Made by a program: the position numbers and the translations under genes. From Nocardioides sp. S5 (GTDB taxonomy: Bacteria; Actinomycetota; Actinomycetes; Propionibacteriales; Nocardioidaceae): a DNA stretch of 64,000 nt. The notes under the pieces are model-generated. The model was not told the origin of the DNA. It saw only the letters and a program-made list of their open reading frames with translations, and ran no database searches. Shown here piece after piece: positions 39,658 to 48,506 of this stretch. The stretch lies in assembly GCF_017310035.1 (NCBI RefSeq), contig NZ_CP022296.1:1488001-1552000 (forward strand), read 5' to 3'. How positions within the stretch are numbered: the first letter of the stretch is position 1; each line of letters opens with the position of its first letter.

Positions 39658-41337
39658 GTGAATCCTGAGCAGCTTTCCGAGACCATCGTCGACGTGCTGG
39701 GGGCCCTCGTGGCCGACGGCACGATCACGCTGCCCGACGGCGTGCCGACCCAGGTCACGGTGGAGCGACCCCGGCAGAAGGGCCACGGCGACTACGCCAC
39801 CAACGTCGCGATGCAGCTGGCCAAGAAGGCTGGCACCAATCCTCGCGCCTTCGCCGAGCTCGTCGCCGAGCGCCTGGGTGCCGCGGACGGCATCAGCGAG
39901 GTCGAGGTCGCGGGCCCCGGATTCCTCAACGTGAGCGTCGAGGCGGGTGCCCAGGGCCGCGTCGCGGCCGACGTCGTCGCGGCGGGGGAGGCGTACGGCA
40001 GGTCGCAGGTGCTCGCCGGGCAGACGATCAACGTCGAGTTCATCTCCGCCAACCCCACCGGCCCCCTCCACCTGGGGCACACGCGCTGGGCCGTGCTCGG
40101 CGACGCGATCGCCCGGGTGCTGCAGGCAGCCGGCGCCGAGGTGGCGCGCGAGTTCTACATCAACGACCGCGGCAACCAGATGGACCTGTTCGGTGCCTCC
40201 CTGGAGGCAGCCGCACTCGGCCGCCCGATCCCGGCCGACGGCTACCAGGGCGCCTACGTCGCCGACCTGGCCGCCGCCATCGTCGCCGAGCAGCCCGGCA
40301 TCATCGACCTGCCCGAGGACGAGCGCCTGCCTGCCTTCCGCGAGGCCGGCTACGCCCTGCAGCTCAAGGAGCAGCAGGACCAGCTCGACGGCTTCAACAC
40401 CCACTTCGACGTGTGGTTCTCCGAGCGCGGGCTGCACGCGGCCGGCTCGGACGGCTCGGTGGCGGACACGCTCCAGGGCCTCAAGGACAACGGCCACCTC
40501 TTCGAGGCCGACGGTGCGCTCTGGATGCGCACCACGGACTTCGGCGACGACAAGGACCGGGTGCTGATCCGCTCCAACGGTGAGCTGACCTACTTCGCCT
40601 CCGACACCGCCTACTACCTCAACAAGCGCTCGCGCGGGTTCGACCACTGCATCTACCTGCTCGGTGCCGACCACCACGGCTACGTCGGTCGCCTCCGCGC
40701 GATGGCGGCCTGCGTGGGCGACGACCCCGCGCTGACCCTCGACGTGATGATCGGCCAGATGGTCAAGATCATGCGCGACGGCGAGGAGATGAAGCTCTCC
40801 AAGCGGGCCGGCACCATCGTCACGCTCAACGAGCTCATGGACGAGATCGGCGTCGACGCCCTGCGCTACTCGCTGGCCCGCTACCCCGCGGACAGCCCGC
40901 TGACGCTCGACGTCGCCGAGATCACCAAGGCCTCGGCCGACAACCCCGTCTACTACGTGCAGTACGCCCACGCCCGCACCTGCCGGATGATGGAGAACGC
41001 CGCCGACGTGGGCATGGCGTTGCCGGGTGAGGCCTTCGACCCCTCGCTGCTCGACCACGAGCTCGACGGCCGCCTCCTGCGTGCCCTGGCCGACTACCCG
41101 CGGGTGGTGGCGAGCGCCGCGGAGCTGCGCGAGCCGCACCGCGTCGCGCGCTACCTCGAGGACACCGCTGCGGTCTTCAACAAGTGGTACGACACCAAGG
41201 AGTGCCGCATGCTGCCGCAGGGCGACGAGCCGGTCACCGCCGCGAACCTGTCGCGCCTGGTCCTGGTCGCGGCGACCCGCACGGTCATCGCCAACGGCCT
41301 CGACCTGCTCGGCGTCACCGCGCCCGAGAGGATGTGA
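39658..41337 (+). CDS. argS: Arginyl-tRNA synthetase
   Basis: A 559-residue class I synthetase that charges arginine onto tRNA-Arg. The N-terminal Add1 domain precedes the HIGH-like motif (NPTGPLHLGHTRWAVLGDAIARVL). The KMSKS-equivalent is EMKLSKRAGTIV, and the C-terminal anticodon-binding DALR region includes YVQYAHARTCRMMENAADV. Length is typical. It starts the lysine/threonine operon; the next gene is six bases away. A tRNA-Arg(CCG) gene lies about 0.66 kb upstream on the other strand. Confidence 0.96.
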   Translation: MNPEQLSETIVDVLGALVADGTITLPDGVPTQVTVERPRQKGHGDYATNVAMQLAKKAGTNPRAFAELVAERLGAADGISEVEVAGPGFLNVSVEAGAQGRVAADVVAAGEAYGRSQVLAGQTINVEFISANPTGPLHLGHTRWAVLGDAIARVLQAAGAEVAREFYINDRGNQMDLFGASLEAAALGRPIPADGYQGAYVADLAAAIVAEQPGIIDLPEDERLPAFREAGYALQLKEQQDQLDGFNTHFDVWFSERGLHAAGSDGSVADTLQGLKDNGHLFEADGALWMRTTDFGDDKDRVLIRSNGELTYFASDTAYYLNKRSRGFDHCIYLLGADHHGYVGRLRAMAACVGDDPALTLDVMIGQMVKIMRDGEEMKLSKRAGTIVTLNELMDEIGVDALRYSLARYPADSPLTLDVAEITKASADNPVYYVQYAHARTCRMMENAADVGMALPGEAFDPSLLDHELDGRLLRALADYPRVVASAAELREPHRVARYLEDTAAVFNKWYDTKECRMLPQGDEPVTAANLSRLVLVAATRTVIANGLDLLGVTAPERM

Positions 41338-41343
41338 TCGGTC

Positions 41344-42777
41344 GTGCCGACCGCCCACCCGTCCGGCTGGGCGCACGCCGACGGCGCCCTGCGCGGCCCC
41401 CACTGGCTGCGTGAGCCCGAGGACCCCAACGCTCTGGTCGCCCACCTCTGGTCGCGCACGGCCGCCAAGTCCGACGGCGTCCTGGCCGTCGGGGGAGTGC
41501 CGCTGCCCGAGCTGGTCCGCGAGCACGGCTCGCCGGCGTACGTCCTGGACGAGGACGACTTCCGCGCCCGGGCCCGCGCCTTCCGCGACGCCTTTGCCGG
41601 CTACGACGTGTTCTACGCCGGCAAGGCCTTCCTCTGCACCACCGTCGCGCGCTGGCTGGCCGAGGACGGGCTCAACCTCGACGTCTGCTCGGGCGGGGAG
41701 CTGACCGTCGCCGAGCGCGCCGGCTTCCCGATGGAGCGCGTCGGCTTCCACGGCAACAACAAGACCCTCGGGGAGCTCGAGCGCGCCGTCGCGCTCGGGG
41801 TGGGCCGGGTCATCGTCGACTCGTTCGGCGAGATCGAGCGGCTGGCCGAGCTCACGCGACCGCTGGTCGAGGAGGACCCCTCGGGCCCGTCACGAGACCC
41901 CGTAGGCGTGATGGTGCGCGTCACCGCGGGCGTGGAGGCCCACACCCACGAGTACATCGCCACCGCGCACGAGGACCAGAAGTTCGGCTTCTCCATCGCC
42001 AGCGGTGACGCCCTCGAGGCGGTGCGCCGCGTCCACGCCGCACCCGGGCTGCGGCTCCTGGGGCTGCACTCCCACATCGGCAGCCAGATCTTCGACACCT
42101 CCGGCTTCGAGGTCGCGGCCCGCCGCGTCCTGGCCCTGCACGCCCGGGTCCGCGACGAGGTCGGCGTGGAGATGCCCGAGATGGACCTCGGCGGCGGCTT
42201 CGGCATCGCCTACACCACCCAGGACGACCCCGCCGAGCCCGACGTGCTCGCCTCCGGCATGTCCGCGATCGTCGCGCACGAGTGCCGGGCGCTGGGCATC
42301 ACCGAGCCGCGGCTGTCGATCGAGCCCGGCCGCGCCATCGTCGGACCGTCGATGTGCACCGTCTACGAGGTCGGCACGGTGAAGGAGGTCGCCCTCGACG
42401 GAGGAGCGCGCCGCTCCTACGTCTCCGTCGACGGTGGGATGAGCGACAACATCCGCACCGCCCTCTACGACGCCGACTACTCCGCCACCCTCGCCTCGCG
42501 CGCCTCGCAGGCGCCGGCGTCGCTGACCCGGGTGGTGGGCAAGCACTGCGAGGCGGGTGACATCGTGGTGAAGGACGAGTTCCTGCCCGGCGACGTACGC
42601 CCCGGCGACCTCGTCGCGGTGCCCGGGACGGGCGCCTACTGCAGATCCATGGCCTCCAACTACAACCACGCACTGCGTCCTCCGGTGATCGGAGTTCGGG
42701 ACGGGAAGACTTTCACCGTGCTGCGACGAGAGACTGAGGCCGACCTGTTGGCGACCGATGTGGGTGTTTCTTCATGA
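41344..42777 (+). CDS. lysA: Diaminopimelate decarboxylase
   Basis: A 477-residue PLP enzyme catalysing the last step of lysine synthesis. The PLP lysine is in [21 protein letters not shown]. Other family blocks are [68 protein letters not shown] and [15 protein letters not shown]. The N-terminal 50 residues are longer than the Escherichia form, as in other actinobacteria. The gene is six bases after argS and overlaps hom by four bases. GTG 41344 is the start. Confidence 0.96.
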   Translation: MPTAHPSGWAHADGALRGPHWLREPEDPNALVAHLWSRTAAKSDGVLAVGGVPLPELVREHGSPAYVLDEDDFRARARAFRDAFAGYDVFYAGKAFLCTTVARWLAEDGLNLDVCSGGELTVAERAGFPMERVGFHGNNKTLGELERAVALGVGRVIVDSFGEIERLAELTRPLVEEDPSGPSRDPVGVMVRVTAGVEAHTHEYIATAHEDQKFGFSIASGDALEAVRRVHAAPGLRLLGLHSHIGSQIFDTSGFEVAARRVLALHARVRDEVGVEMPEMDLGGGFGIAYTTQDDPAEPDVLASGMSAIVAHECRALGITEPRLSIEPGRAIVGPSMCTVYEVGTVKEVALDGGARRSYVSVDGGMSDNIRTALYDADYSATLASRASQAPASLTRVVGKHCEAGDIVVKDEFLPGDVRPGDLVAVPGTGAYCRSMASNYNHALRPPVIGVRDGKTFTVLRRETEADLLATDVGVSS

Positions 42778-44066
42778 GCGAGCGAACTCTCCGGGTGGCG
42801 GTGCTCGGCTGCGGGGCCGTCGGCTCGCAGGTGGTGCGGCTGCTGACCGAGCAGCACGACGACCTGGCCGCCCGGGTGGGCGCGCCGGTCGAGCTGGTCG
42901 GTGTGGCCGTACGCCGCCTCGACGCGCCCCGCGAGGTCGAGGTCCCCGAGGGCCTGCTGACCACCGACGCGACCGCGCTCGTGTCGCGGGACGACGTCGA
43001 CCTCGTCGTCGAGGTCATCGGCGGCATCGAGCCTGCACGCTCGCTGATCCTCTCCGCGCTGGAGAACGGTGCCAGCGTCGTCACCGCCAACAAGGCGCTG
43101 CTGGCCGAGGACGGGCCCACGCTCTTCGAGGCCGCCGCCAAGGCCGAGCGCGACCTCTACTACGAGGCAGCCGTCGCCGGAGCGATCCCGATCCTTCGGC
43201 CGCTGCGCGAGTCGCTGGCCGGGGACAAGGTGACCCGCGTGCTGGGCATCGTCAACGGCACCACCAACTTCATCCTCGACAAGATGGACACCTCGGGCGC
43301 CGGCTTCTCCGAGGCGCTCGAGGAGGCCCAGCAGCTCGGCTACGCCGAAGCCGACCCCACCGCCGACGTCGAGGGCTTCGACGCCGCCGCCAAGGCCGCG
43401 ATCCTGGCCAGCCTGGCCTTCCACTCCCGGGTCACCGCCTCCGACGTCTACCGCGAGGGCATCTCCGAGGTCACCGCCGCCGACGTCGCCAGTGCTCGCG
43501 ACATGGGCTCGGTCGTCAAGCTGCTCGCGATCTGCGAGCTGCGGGGCGACCAGGTCGCCGCCCGCGTGCACCCCGCGATGATCCCGCGTTCGCACCCGCT
43601 CGCCAGCGTGCGCGAGGCCTACAACGCGGTCTTCGTCGAGTCCGAGGCCGCCGGCCAGCTCATGTTCTACGGGCCCGGCGCGGGCGGAGCGCCCACCGCC
43701 AGCGCTGTCCTCGGCGACCTCGTGACGGTCGCGCGCAACCGGCTCGCCGAGACCCGCGGCGCGGGGGAGTCGGCGTACGCCGACCGCGCCGTGCAGCCGA
43801 TGGGCGAGACCCGCACCCGCTACCACGTCGCGATCGACGTCGACGACCGTGCGGGCGTGCTCGCGGCGGTCGCCAACGCCTTCGCCGACCACGACGTGTC
43901 GATCCAGACGGTGCGGCAGGAGGGGCGCGGCGCCGACGCCCAGCTCGTGGTCGTCTCGCACGCGGCGCCCGACGCCGCGCTGAGCGCCACCGTGGAGCAG
44001 CTGCGCTCGATGGACATCGTCCGCGAGGTCACCTCGGTGATGCGTGTCGAGGGCGGCGACGAATGA
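42774..44066 (+). CDS. hom: Homoserine dehydrogenase
   Basis: A 430-residue enzyme of threonine/methionine synthesis. The NAD(P)-binding motif [15 protein letters not shown] opens the protein. The catalytic domain has [37 protein letters not shown] and [41 protein letters not shown]-terminal ACT domain (about 345-425, [28 protein letters not shown]) provides feedback control by threonine. It overlaps lysA (ATGA) and thrC (ATGA), placing all in one operon. Confidence 0.96.
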   Translation: MSERTLRVAVLGCGAVGSQVVRLLTEQHDDLAARVGAPVELVGVAVRRLDAPREVEVPEGLLTTDATALVSRDDVDLVVEVIGGIEPARSLILSALENGASVVTANKALLAEDGPTLFEAAAKAERDLYYEAAVAGAIPILRPLRESLAGDKVTRVLGIVNGTTNFILDKMDTSGAGFSEALEEAQQLGYAEADPTADVEGFDAAAKAAILASLAFHSRVTASDVYREGISEVTAADVASARDMGSVVKLLAICELRGDQVAARVHPAMIPRSHPLASVREAYNAVFVESEAAGQLMFYGPGAGGAPTASAVLGDLVTVARNRLAETRGAGESAYADRAVQPMGETRTRYHVAIDVDDRAGVLAAVANAFADHDVSIQTVRQEGRGADAQLVVVSHAAPDAALSATVEQLRSMDIVREVTSVMRVEGGDE

Positions 44067-45130
44067 GGCACCAGTGGCGTGGCCTCATCGAGGAGTACCG
44101 CGACCTCATCGACCTGCTGCCGGAGGGCCTCGAGGCCGTCACCCTGCGTGAGGGCGGCACGCCGCTCGTGCACTCGGAGTGGCTCTCGTCGCTGACCGGC
44201 GCGCAGGTGTGGCTCAAGGTCGAGGGCGACAACCCCACCGGCTCCTTCAAGGACCGCGGCATGACCACGGCGATCTCGGTCGCCAAGCACGAGGGGGCGC
44301 AGGCGGTCGTCTGTGCCTCGACCGGCAACACGTCGGCGTCGATGGCCGCGTACGCCGCAAAGGCCGGCCTCAAGCCGCTGGTGCTCGTGCCCGAGGGCAA
44401 GATCGCGGCCGGGAAGATGGCCCAGGCGGTCGTGCACGGCGCGCAGATCATCATGGTGCGCGGCAACTTCGACCACTGCCTGCAGATGGCCAAGGGCCTG
44501 GCGTGGGACTACCCCGTGGCGCTGGTCAACTCGGTCAACCCGGTGCGCCTCCAGGGCCAGAAGACCGCGGCCTTCGAGATCTGCGACTTCCTCGGCGACG
44601 CGCCCGACTACCACCTCCTCCCGGTGGGCAACGCCGGCAACATCTCGGCCTACTGGATGGGCTACGAGCAGTACGCCGACCTCGGCCGCTCCAGCAAGCG
44701 ACCGGTGATGCGGGGGTTCCAGGCCGAGGGTGCCTCGCCACTGGTGACCGGTGAGCCCTTCCCGGACCCGGAGACCAAGGCGACCGCGATCCGCATCGGC
44801 AACCCCGCCTCGTGGAAGCTCGCCGAGGCGGCCGCGCACGAGTCGGGCGGGCGGTTCGCCGCGGTCAGCGACGCGCAGATCCTCGCCGCGCAGGCCCAGC
44901 TCGCGCGCCACGACGGCGTCTTCGTGGAGCCCGCCTCTGCGGCCGGCGTCGCGGGACTCCTCGCCGAGCTCGCCGCGGGGGAGACCTACGCCGGCACGAC
45001 GGTCGCGATCACGGTGACCGGCCACGGCCTCAAGGACACCGCTACCGCGCTCGAGTCCTACGGCGACGTCGTCGACACGGTCGTCGACGCCGACGTGGCC
45101 GCCGCGGCAGCCGCCGCCGGGCTGGCCTGA
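44063..45130 (+). CDS. thrC: Threonine synthase
   Basis: A 355-residue PLP enzyme converting O-phosphohomoserine to threonine. The PLP lysine is in [24 protein letters not shown]. The glycine-rich phosphate-binding block is [19 protein letters not shown], and [19 protein letters not shown] is the conserved serine/threonine loop. It resembles the short actinobacterial class. It overlaps hom by four bases, and thrB starts two bases after its stop. This order (hom-thrC-thrB) is conserved across actinobacteria. Confidence 0.96.
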   Translation: MRHQWRGLIEEYRDLIDLLPEGLEAVTLREGGTPLVHSEWLSSLTGAQVWLKVEGDNPTGSFKDRGMTTAISVAKHEGAQAVVCASTGNTSASMAAYAAKAGLKPLVLVPEGKIAAGKMAQAVVHGAQIIMVRGNFDHCLQMAKGLAWDYPVALVNSVNPVRLQGQKTAAFEICDFLGDAPDYHLLPVGNAGNISAYWMGYEQYADLGRSSKRPVMRGFQAEGASPLVTGEPFPDPETKATAIRIGNPASWKLAEAAAHESGGRFAAVSDAQILAAQAQLARHDGVFVEPASAAGVAGLLAELAAGETYAGTTVAITVTGHGLKDTATALESYGDVVDTVVDADVAAAAAAAGLA

Positions 45131-45132
45131 GC

Positions 45133-46032
45133 GTGGCGACGTTCGTCGACGGGGCGGTGCGCGTCAGCGTGCCCGCCACCTCGGCCAACCTCGGCCCCGG
45201 TTTCGACTCCCTCGGCCTCGCGGTGTCGCTGCGTGACGAGCTCGAGGCCGAGGTCGTGGGCGAGGGGCTGCTCGTCGAGGTCGAGGGCGCGGGCGCCGAC
45301 GGCGTGCCCCGCGACGAGACGCACCTGGTGGTGCGCGCCATGCGGGCCGCCTTCGACCTGATGGGGGAGCAGCCGCCCGGCCTGCGCCTGTCGTGCCACA
45401 ACCGGATCCCGCACGCCCGCGGGCTCGGCTCGTCCTCGGCCGCGATCGTGGCCGGCGTCGTCCTGGCCCGGGCGCTCGTCGCGGGTGGTCAGCTCCTCGC
45501 CTCGGACGAGGCGCTCCTGGACCTCGCCGCGGACCTCGAGGGCCACCCCGACAACGTGGCGCCGGCGTTCCTGGGGGGCTTCGTGATCTCGGGTCGCGAG
45601 CACGATCGCTGGTTCGCCGTCCGTGCGGGCGTCGACCCGCGGATCACCGCCGTGGCCTTCGTGCCGCCGACGGGCGTCGAGACCACGGTGGCCCGCGGTC
45701 TCCTTCCGGCGACCGTCCCCCACGCGGATGCCGCGGCGAACTCCGGTCGCGCGGCCCTGCTCGTCGCCGCCCTCACCGGCCAGCCCGAGCACCTGCTCGC
45801 CGCGACCCGCGACTGGCTGCACCAGGACCAGCGCGAGCCGGCGATGCCGCAGACGCTGGCACTCGTACGCCGCCTGCGCGCCGACGGCGTACCGGCCGTG
45901 GTCTCGGGCGCCGGACCCACCGTGCTGGCCTTCGGCACGACCGACACCTCCTCGCTCCGCGCCCGTTGCCCCGACGGCTGGGAGTGTCATGACCTGGTGA
46001 TCGAGTCCCGGGGCGCAGCCCTGCTAACCTGA
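45133..46032 (+). CDS. thrB: Homoserine kinase
   Basis: A 299-residue GHMP kinase. The ATP-binding motif is PHARGLGSSSAAIVAGVVLARAL, the substrate helix region is SVPATSANLGPGFDSLGLAV, and the C-terminal motif is VPAVVSGAGPTVLAF. It phosphorylates homoserine, supplying thrC. GTG 45133 lies two bases after the thrC stop. It ends the lysine/threonine part of the cluster. The rho gene follows after about 126 bases that include a likely promoter TAACCT at 46025-46030 and a GGTCG/CGACC hairpin. Confidence 0.95.
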   Translation: MATFVDGAVRVSVPATSANLGPGFDSLGLAVSLRDELEAEVVGEGLLVEVEGAGADGVPRDETHLVVRAMRAAFDLMGEQPPGLRLSCHNRIPHARGLGSSSAAIVAGVVLARALVAGGQLLASDEALLDLAADLEGHPDNVAPAFLGGFVISGREHDRWFAVRAGVDPRITAVAFVPPTGVETTVARGLLPATVPHADAAANSGRAALLVAALTGQPEHLLAATRDWLHQDQREPAMPQTLALVRRLRADGVPAVVSGAGPTVLAFGTTDTSSLRARCPDGWECHDLVIESRGAALLT

Positions 46033-46158
46033 CGGCGCGCCGTTCGGCGCACCAGCCCGTCCCGGTCGTTCCCGACCGCGTGACCGGGCGACCACCATCC
46101 GCCGCAGCTGGGCCGCTCGTCCGCTCGCTGCAGGCGACGCAACGTGCGAAGGATCCAC

Positions 46159-48066
46159 GTGACCGAGACTCCCCCTGCTGCCACCCCTGCCGACTCGCAG
46201 GACGCGGCACCCGACGCCGCGACGAAGCCCGCCCGGAAGGCGTCGAAGTCCGGCGGCCTCGGCTCGATGCTGCTCGCCGACCTCAAGTCGATGGCCGGCG
46301 GAATGGGCATCGCCGGTGCCGGCTCGATGAAGAAGGCGCAGCTGGTCGAGGCCATCAAGGCAGCCCAGTCCCCGGCAGCCCAGTCCCCGGCCGCATCGGC
46401 CGAGAAGCAGGACCAGAAGCAGGCCTCGCAGCAGGCGCGGGCGTCGGCCCAGCCGGAGGCCGTCCAGTCCGAGGCCCCGGCCCGCACCGAGGAGCCGGCC
46501 CCGCAGACGACCGTGCGCACGCGCACGCGCAAGCAGCGCGCCGCGGAGCAGGCTGCCGAGGCCGCGGAGCAGAAGCAGCCCGAGCAGAAGCAGCCCGAGC
46601 AGAAGCAGCCCGAGCAGCCCGCGCAGAAGCAGAAACAGCAGGACAAGCAGGACCAGAAGACCGACAAGCAGAACGACAAGCAGCAGGGGCAGAAGCAGGG
46701 CTCCCAGAAGCAGGGCAACCAGCAGGGCCAGCGCAACCAGGAGCGCCTGCAGGACCAGCGCCAGGAGCAGCGGAACCAGGAGCAGCGCGGCCAGGACCAG
46801 CGCGAGCAGCGGGCGCAGGAGCAGCGGGCGCAGGACCGCAACCAGGACCGCCAGCAGGACCAGCGCCAGCAGGAGCAGGACGACGACGAGGACGGCGAGG
46901 GCGGCAGCCGTCGCAACCGCCGCCGTCGCGGCCGCGACCGTACGACGCCGCGCGCCGGTGGCAACCGCAGCGAGCCCGACACCACGATCCTCGAGGACGA
47001 CGTCCTGGTGCCGGCCGCCGGCATCCTTGACGTGCTCGACAACTGCGCCTTCGTGCGCACCTCGGGCTACCTGCCCGGACCCGAGGACGTCTACCTGTCG
47101 CTGTCGATGGTGCGCAAGTACCACCTGCGCCGCGGTGACGCCGTGGTCGGCCAGGTCCGCCAGCCGCGTGAGGGGGAGCGTCGGGAGAAGTTCAACCCGA
47201 TGGTCCGCATCGACAGCATCAACGGCACCGAGGCCGAGGGCGCCAAGGAGCGCCCGGAGTTCTCCGACGCCGTGCCGGTGCACCCGCACCAGCGGCTGCG
47301 CCTGGCCACCGACGACGCCAACCCCACCGGCAAGGTCATCGACATCGCCGCGCCGGTGGGCAAGGGCCAGCGCGGCCTCATCCTCACCCCGCCGCGCACG
47401 GGTGCGACGTCCCTGCTGCAGTCCATCGCGCAGGCCGTGACCACCAACAACCCCGAGTGCCACGTGATGGTGGTGCTCGTCGACGCGCGGCCCGAGGAGG
47501 TCACCGACTTCCAGCGCGCCGTCAAGGGCGAGGTCGTCGCCTCGACCTTCGACCGGCAGCCGGCCGACCACACCCTGGTCGCCGAGCTCGCCATCGAGCG
47601 GGCCAAGCGGCTCGTCGAGCTCGGCCACGACGTGGTCGTGCTGCTGGACTCCCTCACCCGCCTGGGCCGTGCCTACAACCTGGCCGCGCCGGCCAACGGC
47701 CGCGTGCTCGCGGGCATCGTCGACGCCTCCGCGGTGCACCCCACCAAGGAGTTCTTCGGCGCCGCGCGCAAGATCGAGGACGCCGGCTCGCTGACCGTGC
47801 TGGCGACGGTCGCGGTGGGCACCGGGTCGGCCACGGACGAGTTCTTCCTCGAGGAGATCGCGGGCACCGAGAACTGGGAGCTCGCGCTCAGCGCCGAGCG
47901 TGCGGCCCGGGGCATCGTCCCGGCCGTCGACGTCGTCGCGTCCGGGACGCGGCACGAGGAGAAGCTCCTCGCGCCCGCCGAGGGAGCCGTCGTCGGCGAC
48001 ATCCGCAAGCAGCTCGCGGCCGCCGACTCGTCACAGGCCGTCAGCAAGGTCATCGGCGCCCGCTGA
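46159..48066 (+). CDS. rho: Rho-family transcription terminator with catalytic residues replaced (possible pseudo-ATPase)
   Basis: A 635-residue Rho homologue in the conserved thrB-rho-rpmE-prfA setting. An actinobacterial-style N-terminal extension is rich in Gln, Lys, Arg and Glu (about 120-260). It is followed by the primary RNA-binding domain (AAGILDVLDNCAFVRTSGYLPGPEDVYLSLSMVR) and an AAA-like RecA core. Walker B (VVVLLDSLTRLGRAYN) is intact. However, the Walker A motif reads PPRTGATS, so Ala416 replaces the ATP-binding lysine. DARPEEVT puts Ala443 in place of the catalytic glutamate. ELALSAERAARG puts Ala579 at the arginine-finger position. The Q-loop GGVD is GIVD, and the C-terminus stops about 40 residues early. 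GTG 46159 follows GAAGGA. It may bind RNA and ring up, but hydrolysis is doubtful. The codons are ordinary GCG/GCC. Confidence 0.9.
   Translation: MTETPPAATPADSQDAAPDAATKPARKASKSGGLGSMLLADLKSMAGGMGIAGAGSMKKAQLVEAIKAAQSPAAQSPAASAEKQDQKQASQQARASAQPEAVQSEAPARTEEPAPQTTVRTRTRKQRAAEQAAEAAEQKQPEQKQPEQKQPEQPAQKQKQQDKQDQKTDKQNDKQQGQKQGSQKQGNQQGQRNQERLQDQRQEQRNQEQRGQDQREQRAQEQRAQDRNQDRQQDQRQQEQDDDEDGEGGSRRNRRRRGRDRTTPRAGGNRSEPDTTILEDDVLVPAAGILDVLDNCAFVRTSGYLPGPEDVYLSLSMVRKYHLRRGDAVVGQVRQPREGERREKFNPMVRIDSINGTEAEGAKERPEFSDAVPVHPHQRLRLATDDANPTGKVIDIAAPVGKGQRGLILTPPRTGATSLLQSIAQAVTTNNPECHVMVVLVDARPEEVTDFQRAVKGEVVASTFDRQPADHTLVAELAIERAKRLVELGHDVVVLLDSLTRLGRAYNLAAPANGRVLAGIVDASAVHPTKEFFGAARKIEDAGSLTVLATVAVGTGSATDEFFLEEIAGTENWELALSAERAARGIVPAVDVVASGTRHEEKLLAPAEGAVVGDIRKQLAAADSSQAVSKVIGAR
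46567..46620 (+). repeat. Three 15-bp tandem repeats in the rho N-terminal extension
   Basis: GAGCAGAAGCAGCCC occurs three times in direct succession (46567-46611), followed by a shortened copy, encoding repeated E-Q-K-Q-P. It sits in the low-complexity, RNA- or condensate-prone N-terminal segment of Rho and may vary in number between strains. Confidence 0.85.
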
Positions 48067-48134
48067 GGCGTCCACCCACGCGGGAATGTCTGGATTGGCG
48101 CGGGCGTTCGGACCGGTGGCACACTTGTGCGTCG

Positions 48135-48190
48135 GTTCCGGTTCACGTCACATGCGATCCACGCAGGCGACCCGGAACACCTGAGAGGAC
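48135..48190 (+). promoter_or_regulatory. Candidate ribosomal-protein L31 leader hairpin
   Basis: GTTCCGG (48135-48141) is the exact complement of CCGGAAC (48172-48178), which ends about 5 bases before the GAGAGGA ribosome site and 15 before the rpmE ATG. A 30-base interior could fold further. An L31 leader class is known in actinobacteria, but I cannot align this one. It is consistent with autogenous or zinc-linked control. Confidence 0.35.
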
Positions 48191-48193
48191 ACC

Positions 48194-48418
48194 ATGAAGA
48201 AGGACACCCACCCCGACTACGTCGAGACCGCCGTCACCTGCACCTGCGGCGCGTCGTTCACCACCCGCAGCACCGCGACCTCCGGCAAGCTCCACGCCGA
48301 TGTCTGCTCGCAGTGCCACCCGTTCTACACCGGCAAGCAGAAGATCCTCGACACCGGCGGCCGCGTCGCCCGCTTCGAGGCTCGCTACGCCAAGAAGGCC
48401 CCGGCCGAGAAGAAGTAG
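48194..48418 (+). CDS. rpmE: 50S ribosomal protein bL31 (zinc form)
   Basis: A 74-residue ribosomal protein. The four zinc-binding cysteines are present: CTC at 16-18, and CSQC at 38-41 (two ligands), with the family core [13 protein letters not shown] and [18 protein letters not shown]. This is the primary zinc-bound paralogue rather than the zinc-free YtmA form. ATG 48194 is preceded by GAGAGGA. It lies 127 bases after rho. A strong terminator follows its stop. Confidence 0.95.
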   Translation: MKKDTHPDYVETAVTCTCGASFTTRSTATSGKLHADVCSQCHPFYTGKQKILDTGGRVARFEARYAKKAPAEKK

Positions 48419-48426
48419 TCCACGCC

Positions 48427-48466
48427 AGGCGCCGGTCGCCCGCTCCGTGCGGGTGGCCGGCGCCTT
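48427..48466 (+). terminator. Two-tier terminator after rpmE
   Basis: AGGCGCCGG (48427-48435) pairs with CCGGCGCCT (48457-48465), and an inner CGCCCGC/GCGGGTG pair stacks within it. A short T-rich tract follows. It separates rpmE from prfA. Confidence 0.7.
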
Positions 48467-48506
48467 GTCGTCTGTCCAGCCACTGGGGGAACCGAGAAGG
48501 AGTCCG

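Noticed and set aside
39070..41751. An 893-codon minus-strand frame across argS and the thioesterase gene
   Set aside because: Only its downstream (low-coordinate) part, 39070-39567, is a real thioesterase. The upstream part is antisense to argS and has no conserved motif.
41340..46032. A lysine or threonine riboswitch ahead of lysA, hom or thrC
   Set aside because: The genes are joined by four- to six-base gaps or overlaps, leaving no leader space. The upstream argS start appears leaderless.
46159..48066. Frameshift or sequencing error as the reason for the abnormal Rho
   Set aside because: The frame is continuous; the three catalytic sites are changed by in-frame codon substitutions (for example GCG for AAG needs two base changes), and flanking residues still align with other Rho proteins.
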